Source: Neckera pumila (taxonomy: Eukaryota > Streptophyta > Bryopsida > Hypnales > Neckeraceae). From it: a DNA stretch of 64,000 nt. Shown piece by piece: positions 55,241-64,000 of this stretch. Position 1 is the stretch's first letter. Every line of letters starts with the position of its first letter. The translations under genes and the position numbers were made by a program. The notes under the pieces are model-generated. The model saw nothing but the letters and a program-made list of their open reading frames with translations. It was not told where the DNA came from and did not search any database. The stretch covers positions 7,933,823-7,997,822 of the forward strand of contig OZ018408.1 of assembly GCA_963969595.1 (NCBI GenBank), in the 5' to 3' direction.

Positions 55241-57779
55241 ATTTACAATTCAATTCTTCCATATAAAAACTTTGAATTCAAAATCTTTAGTACAAGAACT
55301 ATAAGAAGAGGATTCAAAGTCTTATTTTCTAGTATAGCAAGGTACCAAAAATATTTATTTTCTTCACTTTATATGCAAATATCTTGCAATTTACTTGATC
55401 AATGTTTTTAAATTTTCTTTAACACATTTTTATAAGAGTCCTATGCATGATTATATACGTAGATTCGCCAAAAAAACAAATGTTTAGAAAATTTGCTTTC
55501 CAATGATTTTTTGATAAAAAAAACATGGCTTAGGAAATTTAGAGGCTAAAGAATAAGGACACAAGTGTATTTCTTTTTTAAACTAATTACATATAGAATC
55601 TTTTGAATTTTTCACAAAATTTTGAATATTTTGAACATTGCAATTTTTTTTTTAAATCATGATATTTTCAACTGCAAGTTTAAACCTTTGGTTGGACATC
55701 ACTAAAGTTGGACCACCTATATCTAATCATTTAAGCTCTTGTGGCACAAATGGTGAGTAATTGAATGCGATAGAGATTTTTCCTATGTAGGGAGATAGAA
55801 AATACTCAGATTGCCAAATTTTCAGAATTTGTTTGCAAAACTGCAATGTCTGTGAATTTTGGGAGCCAAAAAGTGTTCCAAACCAATTTCCAATCTGTAG
55901 AGTCTTCAAGTTTTGATCACTTAAGAACTAGCTTCCTACTATCTACTTTCTTAGTACTTTCTACATACTTTAGAATATGTATCATGATCTTACTAGTTCC
56001 AACTTTAGAAAAGAGTAAAAAACACATTACAAGCCTTGATTGGAAATAGGGGCACTACCGGTTGGGAATTGGTCCCTGGTTGGAAATGGGTGGTCCGACC
56101 TTAGTGGGTGATTGTAAAATACACTTGCTAATTTTATTGTGTTTCACAGTACTCAAGCTTCTTCATTATGGAATACTTTAAAATAAAAAAATAGTTCTAA
56201 ACAATTTTAAAAATATAGCCAATATATATACCTTTAAGATGAAGGTAATTATTAAGAAAAAATTCTAAGTAGGATAACTAATGTAGGATAACTCTATATG
56301 GAGATGGTAATTTACAAAAATAACCACCAAAATATTATTTTATATATTTCAAAATGTTAGCAAAAAGAAGCTCATTTTGTGGACTTCCATACAATATACA
56401 ATTAACTATTTTTAAAATTCTTTTCAAACAATAGCTACAAGTCTACTAGAAGACCATCACTTCCAAATTTTAGCTCCAAATTCCTTTTTTTGGATACTAA
56501 ATATTAGTACTAAATTTGCAAGTGTCATATAGAATTAGGGGCTATTTTTGGACAATAATTTTTTTAATTCCAAATGAAATATCAAACAATGCTTATATTA
56601 GTCATGAGTACCTTGCCTATGAATTTTGAGTCATTTAGAGCCAGAATGCAAAAAAGTTATGGCCAAAAAATAGATCAACTAGAGACGTGTGACAATAGTA
56701 CATGTGTTTTTTGCAATTACCCTCGTTGCACTAGAAATAGTGGAGCCCTAGTTTATTTTTTATTAAAACAAAAAATAGTTTTAAAAATGCATTTGTGGAT
56801 AAAAAGGTGCACAAAGTATTTGAAGTTTTATTTTATTGAAATAAATTATTGAAACTATTGAAAAATATGGTTCTAAAGGGTGGTGATTTTTGGTTGTTTG
56901 TTATGTATTTTGTAGATTTTCACAGCCTTAAAAGAATGGGTATATTATTACAAGGTGTCTTGTTGCCTTGGAGAATGGAATGAATCTCTTATTATCAAGG
57001 CACTTCGGCACATGCACAGTCATTAGAGAGATGATGTAAATTGGCATCTTTGATGGAATATGTAATGCAATGTTTGTAGCATGCGCTATCGCGAAGTGCC
57101 TATACGAAGATTTGTTTGGTGATATTGACATACCAATGCAAGACACCTTCATGGTTAATGGCCTCAAGAGGCAAGTGCCTCACGTGCAACATCACAAACA
57201 TGTGTACAACCTATCATTGTAGGAAAAAAAAATTGAAAAAAAATAGATCTAAAAATTGTGGATTATTTTAAGCCAGTCACAAAAAACGGCTATTAAACAA
57301 ATGCCCTATTATGAAATCATTCTAAAATCCTACATTTCAATCCAAAAATCCTAATAACTCCAAGACAAAGAAAGAAAGTCTCTTTTTGAATTTAATTCCA
57401 ATGACAAGCTTTAGGTTAGAACTTGTTTAGGTGATATTTTAAATCTTATGCATCTACATCTAAATATAATTTTGTTTTGACAAATAAAAGGTACACCAGG
57501 TGTGAATAGACATGACCAAAATCATAAAATGCAACCAAAAAGTGAAGCCACAATTGAATCCATGGAATGAAAGCCACACCAAAAAATAGAATCAATGGAA
57601 ACAATGGCTTTAGCATCAAATAATTTGAGTGGCCTTTTAAGTACTTTACAACTTTTTGTGCCCTTTGTGACATGCCATTCATCTATAATTACATGAATTT
57701 TATAAATTTTTCAAAAGAGAGTTGATGAAGAGTTTTTTCAAGTGCATATATTTCCAAAATTCAAAAACTTCTACTTCAT
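55241..57779. other. Intergenic, with a dispersed repeat at 56105-56350
   Basis: 56105-56350 is the partner of 36908-37190. Short frames elsewhere have no recognised motif. Confidence 0.4.
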
Positions 57780-58043
57780 TAGAGAAAATCTGGCCCTCAA
57801 AAGGGCCGTTTGACTTTTGACTGTGGTGCAATAATAGTGAAATAAATTTAAAAAAAATAAATTTGTATATTTTATTTTGTTTTATTTTTAAAAATTAAAA
57901 ATAATAATAATTGCCAATCCAACGAGGCAAGCTGACACAAACTAGGAAGATTCTTTGTAACAAGAATTGGGCTGGTTTTTTCTCCATTTGTACATTTTTT
58001 GCAGGCAGTCAAACAATCTTCCAAAGGGCTAAAATTTTTCCTG
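57780..58043. mobile_element. TA-flanked MITE, copy 4 (about 264 bp)
   Basis: Ends are TA-GAGAAAATCTGGCCCTC and AAAGGGCTAAAATTTTTCC followed by TG. Diverged from the other three copies. Confidence 0.55.
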
Positions 58044-59150
58044 ATGTCTACTACTACATATACATTAAAACAAAAATAAAAACTCCTACTACTATAAGAA
58101 TAAAAAATAAAAATTTATATTTATAAGATCCAATAGTAAAAATGTTACGTAAGAAAAAATTCATTCCTAATATGAAATTAGATTTTTAAAGTTTTTCCAC
58201 TTGATGAATGCATGAAATTGAAAAATTGATGACAAAAATTTCTAATCATCTTAATGTTTAATTGACTTTGTTTTGTCTTCAATGGCTTTTTAATACACTT
58301 TGCTATTTCAACATTCAACATTCCCTTTTGGTATATTATCAACAAAGCGATCATTTTGAAACCATAAACATTCCATCTTTTTTAAATGAAAATTGAAAGA
58401 ATTTGATAGTTTTTGCAAAAATTGTTGGAATGGCATGAAACAAATTTATATTTGGTGATTAGAAGTTATTCTAAAAATATTATACAGAATTTGAAACTTT
58501 AAAGTTACTATCTGAGTGTGGTCAAATTTGCAAAAAGCATAAAGTAGGCTCCACAAAATTCTAGCACTTAAACAAATAGATTCTATACAAGTCAAACTCT
58601 AAACCATCTCTTACCCAAAGGCCATCGCAATAATTACATTGTCACCCCCACATTTTCTAATTGCATTGAATCTTTACAATATCCAAAGGATTTATTAATC
58701 TTTCAAAAGATGTCATTAGCCTAGGCCTAAAAAGTTGGGTGATTCAAACATTAGCTTGCCATTTATGGTTGATAACTAAAATTTAAAATGTTTACTACTC
58801 CATCACCAAGCTCCAAAATTGAGCAATGAAGCTTTCTTTTTGCCACCAATGGCAAAATTGGGCCCCAAAAACCTTCAATCTTCAATGGGCGTCACTAGTA
58901 GTGTAGAGAGCAACAAAGCCCTAGTCTAATTTATTCATAAATTTATTTAAACACAAACAATAGACAAATAAATATTCAAACATTTAGCTTCAAAAATTCT
59001 TCATCATTAGTTTTATATAATATATACAAATGTAACGAGTGGAAGATGAATGAGCATACAATAAATGGTACAAAAAGTAGTGTAGTATATAAAGGGCCAT
59101 ATAAATTATTTGATGCAATAGTCATGGCTTCCTTTTATACTACTTTTGTA
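58044..59150. other. Unassigned AT-rich region
   Basis: Nothing supported. Confidence 0.35.
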
Positions 59151-59165
59151 GTCACGTCTTTCATT

Positions 59166-59300
59166 CCATTGCTTTGGCGGTGGACTCATTTTACCTTCGG
59201 CGGTAGATTCATTTCACCTTGGGTGGTGGACTGCTTTGGCAACAAATCCATTGCTTTGGCAACAAATCCATTGCTTTGGCGGTGGCTTCACTTTTTGAGC
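59166..59300. repeat. Short tandem array, unit about 21 bp
   Basis: ATTGCTTTGGCAACAAATCC is repeated tandemly at 59228-59270, and the related TTTGGCGGTGGACTCATTT words precede and follow it. Confidence 0.7.
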
Positions 59301-59911
59301 TTCATTTTGTGATTTTGGTCATATCTATTCACACCTAGTGCACCCTATTTTCATCAATATAAAAATAGATATAGATATGTAAGATTTAAAATGTTAGCTA
59401 ACCTAAAATCTAAAATATTTCCAACTTGAAGGTTGTCATTGAAATTTCAAGAGTAAATGGTCACAAAATGGTAACCTACATAGTGAAAGGCTTTGGAAGT
59501 TCATTTTGTAGTCATCGGTATGTTCTTTTAGGGTCAAGTCATGATGTTTTCTTTTTGCTAGTACATTTCCTAGCTTTCTTGAAGCTTTCTAAATTATGTA
59601 CTTCAACTCTCATAGGTACAAAAGCAATCAATTTAAACCATTTGTGCCACTATATGTATATAGTGCACATTTCAGAATTTGACAAGTCCACTATTGATAG
59701 AGTGGCACAAATAGGCTCAACTTAATTGTGGTTCAAATTCGATGTCTTTCCTCCCTCACGGAGAAAACTGAAAAAGGCTGGAGGCTGAGGTTTGCAGATG
59801 ATTGGTGATGGTCAACAGGCAAACAGATCACTCCACTACCCAATCCTTGTGTCCATATCCTGTAGCTTGCAATTTGCATCCTGCAGGCAACCTCATGTGG
59901 AAGATCAAATT
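59301..59911. other. Unassigned region
   Basis: Composition becomes more gene-like after 59720, but no exon could be defined. Confidence 0.3.
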
Positions 59912-60280
59912 CATGATCTACCAACATTCATTTGCGGCACCATTTTCTGTAATTTCAGTAGAACTGAACTCTAAGTTTCACTACAGTTCTTTCTGGCAAA
60001 GCCCTGTATGCAATACTCTTGCAATTTGCTTGCAAGTTCATGATGTACCAACATTCATTTGCGTCACCATTTTCTGTCATTTCAGTAGAACTGAACTCTA
60101 GATTTCACTTCAGCTCTTTCTGTTAATGCCTTGTACGTAATGCTCTTGCAATTTTCTTGCAATTTCACGATGTACCAACATTCATTTGCGGCACCATTTT
60201 CTGTAATTTCAGTAGAACTGAACTCTAAATTTCACTGCAGTTCTTTCGGTCAAAGCCTTGTATGTAATGCTCATGCATGC
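59912..60280. repeat. Three tandem copies of a 125 bp unit
   Basis: Units at about 59912, 60037 and 60164 share TACCAACATTCATTTGCG, CACCATTTTCTGTmATTTC and AGTAGAACTGAACTCTA, each ending near CTTGTAyGTAATGCTC. Similarity is about 85-90 percent by eye. Open frames across it reflect the absence of stops in the unit. Confidence 0.85.
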
Positions 60281-61761
60281 TGTTCAATACAACTTATCTC
60301 ATATTTGAGTTGAAATGACAGATTTCCTGTGACATTGCCCCTCAGATCGATACCAATCCGACTTTTCAGAGTACTTGAATGTGGCAACACTGCAAGACTA
60401 CCGTATGTTTTTACTGTATTTTGAAGAACAGGATACAACACATGTTTCTCTTTTGTCTGTGCCTTCTGCTCTCATATTGCGATTTTTTTCGAGTCACTGT
60501 CTGTATCGCAGGAGAAATCCGACTTGGTTGTTTTATGATTGGCGTTCAATTTCTACGAACATCTTTGCTTAATGGGACCAGCTGCTCATGCTCATGAAGG
60601 CAGGCCTGAGATCGAGCCACTTTCTCTTAACCCTATACTCACTAACTTCTATCCGAGCATTCTGCATTCTGGGCTTTGTGATAATTCTACAAGTTTTGCA
60701 TTTTTTAGTACAAATTGCTTTATGGAGCTCTAGAATAATGCCAGCCTAAAAATTGAGGATACTGAAGAGTGGGAGAGGACATACTCGGACAATCTATTCC
60801 AAACCTTTCATGGACATGTCAACTTTGTTGAGACAATAATGTAGAGTCTGGTATTCAAGGCAATTGTCTCTTTTTTGCTACACCCAGACCTCTTGCATGT
60901 GGTCCCAAATTAATAACTAGGGCAAAGTTTGAAGTTGTGAAAAGTGAGCTACAGTCAACAACAGTGAATCAGTGCAAGATGTTTTAAAATGCCATTTTAG
61001 AGAAGGACCATAAAGAGGCCTAAGTGTGCCAGTCGAGAAGGTTAGATGGCACGATCGTTCTCCTTAATGTTAGGCCAAAAGTAAAAAATGAACTTCAAAT
61101 CTGAAGGTGCTTGATTGAAGAGAATAACTTGACATTATATCCGACAATGTTATTGTGCACACAGCTCCAGCGATCCCTAAACTGGAAAAAATTAGCTGAA
61201 TTTCTACCCAAAAAATCCTTGCAGTACTAGTGCATTGTAAACCAGGGCCTCTAATGGAGATATTTTAGTCAAAACTGCAACAAACAATAGAATTTGATAG
61301 CCAATTTGCAACTTCCTCCGTATTGGAATTAACATCTACTTAGTCACTTTTGTGTTATATTAATCCCAATAATCCTTCACAACTTACGGAGTACAAATTC
61401 CTTTTTTTTTAATTTTAATACTACTCACTCTCGAGGTAGCCAAAGTTGATGCCTGTTTGTCTTGAAAGCAGCATATTGCACTAAATTTCATAAACTAGTT
61501 CTACAGCTCTTGATCAATATCTACTCCTTTGGTAGAGCCTACTGAGTAGTCTGCTCAATTTGAAGAATTGGTGAGAACAGTTAGAGTGGTTGACTAATAT
61601 CAAGATGATAAAATCCTGCACTGCCAGCACACAAACACTAAGTACAGTGAAGCAGAACTTCATCTGACCCGCTGTTGAAGGAATGTTCATAACTGCCATT
61701 GGAACTACCCTACAACCAATCTGGTGATCCACTTTCAAGCGAAGTCAAACTTGGTTCCGAA
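60281..61761. other. Gene-like but unresolved region
   Basis: GC is somewhat raised at 60300-60850, with short open + frames (60375-60733) but no recognised motif or convincing splice chain. Near 61312 and 61385, CTTCCTCCGTATTGGAATTA and ACTTACGGAGTAC look like eroded Stowaway ends. Confidence 0.3.
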
Positions 61762-62235
61762 CTACAAAAGATCCTTCGGAAGAGGAGATGCACCCAATTC
61801 TAACTGCAAAGAGGGCATTACATGTAACTGTCAGTCAAAATCACAAGAACTCTACAACGTCCATCCTTCATACGCAACTTGGAAAATAAGGTTACCACAA
61901 ACTGAGCTTTGATTGGAAAATGCCACTGATGTGTCTACTTAGTAACAATGACCAGATCTCACCTGATTCGTTTTCCCATGAAAGTCACGCACTTGTAAAG
62001 GGAAAGTGAGAACAGGGGCATACATATGAATCCCGTGTAGGAACACACATTGACAGTCTCTTTTGGTTCCACTTTCCCTGGTGAGGGTCAAGAAACTGTT
62101 GAAACTGTTGGAAAAATGTTGCATCTGATATTCAAAAAGGGTTTTGCAAGGTTCGAACTTCGAAGTGATCGAGTCCATTGATAGAATTAGCAGCTGATGG
62201 TTTCTCTCTTGGGTTTGGAACTGCGTATCGATCAT
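61762..62235 (-). CDS. Possible two-exon hypothetical protein, 104 residues
   Basis: Not recognised. Exon 1 (62235-61963, 91 codons from ATG, start MIDTQFQTQERNHQ) ends at a canonical donor CAG|GTGAGA. After a 159-base intron with a good acceptor (CCCTCTTTGCAG), exon 2 (61803-61762) adds LELGASPLPKDLL and a TAG. The phase is kept. Just upstream on the same strand is TTTTAGGGTTTAAA, a telo-box-like element common in plant promoters and leaders. An earlier ATG in a strong context (GCCATGGCC, 62251) opens another frame of 38 codons, MASTHDRYAVPNPREKPS, overlapping exon 1; that could be an upstream ORF, or the true frame if splicing differs. Confidence 0.35.
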
Positions 62236-62254
62236 GGGTTGAGGCCATGGCCAC

Positions 62255-62268
62255 TTTAAACCCTAAAA
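62255..62268 (-). promoter_or_regulatory. Telo-box-like element
   Basis: + strand TTAAACCCTAAAAC (AAACCCTAA core) lies about 20-30 bases upstream of the - strand ATG at 62235. Confidence 0.45.
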
Positions 62269-63014
62269 CCCATCTCAAACACCCTGTTCCTTGGCTCTAA
62301 TTGAAAGCACATTGTCTGACTTCATTATGGACGGTACTGTACTGTACAGTACACCTGGATTGCGATTGCAACGTCGATCACCCGTTTCGCGTGTAGCCTT
62401 TGATCGTTTCTGATCTGGACTTTGACACTCCACACTCCACAGATACCTACATTCATGGCAAGTAGATGTAGGGTTTTTGTAATGATAGTAAGGAAGTTTT
62501 GGATGTAAATGACCCTTATAAATGGACAAGAAATCGGTAAGGTAGACAAGCCTATTACCACTCTGATTTGCAATCTGAATATCTTGGGGACAATTCCAAG
62601 ATGGGTGCATATTTTTTCAGAGGTGTGCACTTGTTTCATGAATCAAATCCAAGTGAAATTATAATTTTCCGATCAAAATTGTAATTTTTGTGAATTTTTG
62701 AAATGTTCAGCCCTGAAATTACAAAACCGCCTACAAAGTGAAGTCATAAACGTCATATTAACAACCCATAACCACCCTTCTATGTATCTATTAGCACTTA
62801 AGTATAGACCAATGAAAGATTCTGACACATTATCCTTTGTGACATTAATACTTTGATTTTGTTAGGAAAGTGAATGGATTTGGATGAGTGTTGTGGTAGA
62901 AATGGGGCCAAAAATAGGATAGTATAAATATGCAGATGGCAGAAATGGGTTGGTCTACCATAATGTTCGCGCCATTAGAATTTGGTAGGACAATGAAGAG
63001 AGGATTTGGTGTAA
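62269..63014. other. Upstream region, then intergenic
   Basis: 62280-62640 keeps gene-like composition (- strand frames up to 111 codons, no motif). 62640-63014 is AT-rich. Confidence 0.3.
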
Positions 63015-63017
63015 TGA

Positions 63018-63293
63018 CACTATAAGAAACCCCCGTTTTAGGTATTGAGCCCTAATTTTTTATAACGAATTTTATGTGATGTCAATGTTGACAATCCAAA
63101 TTTTTTATGTCAACAAAAATGTACAACATAACATCAATATTGACAATCCAATGTTTTTATGTCAACATTGATGTTATATTGGACATTTTTGTTGGCATAT
63201 CTTTTTTTTTTTTGGATTGTCAATACTGACATCACCTAAAATTTGTCATAAAAAATTAGGGCTTGTCACCTAAAACGGGGGTTTCTTATAGTG
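63018..63293. mobile_element. CACTA-type MITE, 276 bp, 26 bp perfect inverted ends
   Basis: The left end CACTATAAGAAACCCCCGTT, continuing TTAGGT, is matched perfectly in reverse complement at the right end. TGA flanks both sides (63015-63017 and 63294-63296). The interior holds TTATGTCAACAwwrATGT-like subrepeats in both orientations. Short length, CACTA ends and a 3 bp duplication identify a deletion derivative of the En/Spm group. Confidence 0.9.
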
Positions 63294-64000
63294 TGAACAA
63301 TGTTGGTGCTAAGATGAATGCGCTTTGGGTGAGTTTGTGCTAAGTATTCCCTACTTCCATCCCAAAATGATCTTTTGGTTGCTCAAAAATGATCATTTCT
63401 ATTCTTAAAGACTCAATGAATGGATAAAAACTTCCTTGAAATATTTAGAAATGGATTGAAACAAGATTATTTTCAGCCTTAATTTCAAACATTTTGTTCA
63501 ACCAAAACATCGTTTTAGGAAGAATTATAAACCATGGTGGTGATTTCAATCGAGTGATTGCAATAAACACTTTGCGGAGGTACAATTGTAAAATGTAAAG
63601 TTCATTTTTTATCACAACGTACTACAAAATTGTATTTTTGATAAACTTGAAAAATGCTCATTGAACTTGAAGTGGTGAACAATAATTGGAAGACCGTGGC
63701 CACCCAAGCTCTCTCCCAAGCTATATGACCACCCTAAACAATAATAATGATAATAAAAATAATAATAATAGTAATAATAACAAAACGAATAATAATAATA
63801 ATATATTCAAAATTGAAAACTTTACACCAAAAGGGTGCTTTGTCGCACTACATTTTGGCACACTAATTAGGAAGGTTTGTCATCTTTTTAAATGCCTTTG
63901 AATTGGGATTAATTATATTTTTGTAAATTTACTGAGGCCTAGTTTACACCAAATCGAGAAGGATCCAATTTTGTTGAGGTTTTGATTGGTTGGAATTGAG
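63294..64000. other. Intergenic with (AAT)n microrepeat
   Basis: AATAATAATGATAATAAAAA-type simple sequence at 63739-63803. CTACTTCCATCCCAAAATGA near 63351 may be a Stowaway half-end. No gene. Confidence 0.5.

Noticed and set aside
1..64000. CRISPR array, rRNA genes, organellar insertions
   Set aside because: No regularly spaced identical repeats with unique spacers, no conserved rRNA blocks and no organelle gene runs were seen.

Overview
This 64 kb window looks like nuclear DNA of a land plant. It is AT-rich and intron-bearing, with low gene density. It holds a nuclear tRNA-Arg(TCG) gene, a six-exon gene for a plastid outer-envelope OEP16-type protein, a telo-box beside a start codon, and many miniature inverted-repeat elements. 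I cannot fix the lineage from sequence alone. The gene-poor, transposon-dense style and the decayed mobile-element proteins would suit a non-flowering plant, but that is a weak inference. There are no bacterial-type operons, no CRISPR array, no rRNA and no organellar gene cluster.

Layout. 1-4.6 kb: pyrimidine-rich and degenerate tandem repeats without a gene. 4.66-12.9 kb: a block bracketed by inverted repeats, with nested insertions that include a 3.6 kb CACTA-type element (8514-12146). 12.96-15.66 kb: the OEP16-4-like gene on +. 16.9-22.5 kb: a Stowaway-like element, elements with TTAA ends, the tRNA gene on - (18792-18865) and one orphan coding scrap. 23.1-24 kb: a GC-richer patch with a small - strand ORF behind a TATA-like box. 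26.56-29.29 kb: a multi-exon - strand gene whose last exon encodes a winged-helix-like segment and a WRC-like C3H zinc motif. 30.6-34.35 kb: four more TTAA elements and an isolated terminal exon (31546-31654). 34.6-36.9 kb: a non-coding block packed with ACAAATTGTC-like motifs; a diverged copy lies at 51.3-53.6 kb.

37.9-48.2 kb: two decayed mobile-element genes pointing away from each other, a DNA N4/N6-methyltransferase-like pseudogene on - and a transposase-like pseudogene on +. A 3.27 kb element (42133-45402) with 12 bp inverted ends and an AAGT target duplication interrupts the second. 49.2-58 kb: repeats, including an (AAAC)n array of about 61 units and a fold-back TTAA element. 59-62.6 kb: a 125 bp triple repeat and a possible small two-exon - strand gene. 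62.9-64 kb: a 276 bp CACTA-type MITE.

The best-supported functional genes are the OEP16-4-like protein and the tRNA. The winged-helix/WRC gene is well supported in its last two exons and only tentative upstream. Most of the rest is transposon-derived, and several insertions can be dated relative to each other by nesting or by an empty site visible in the window.
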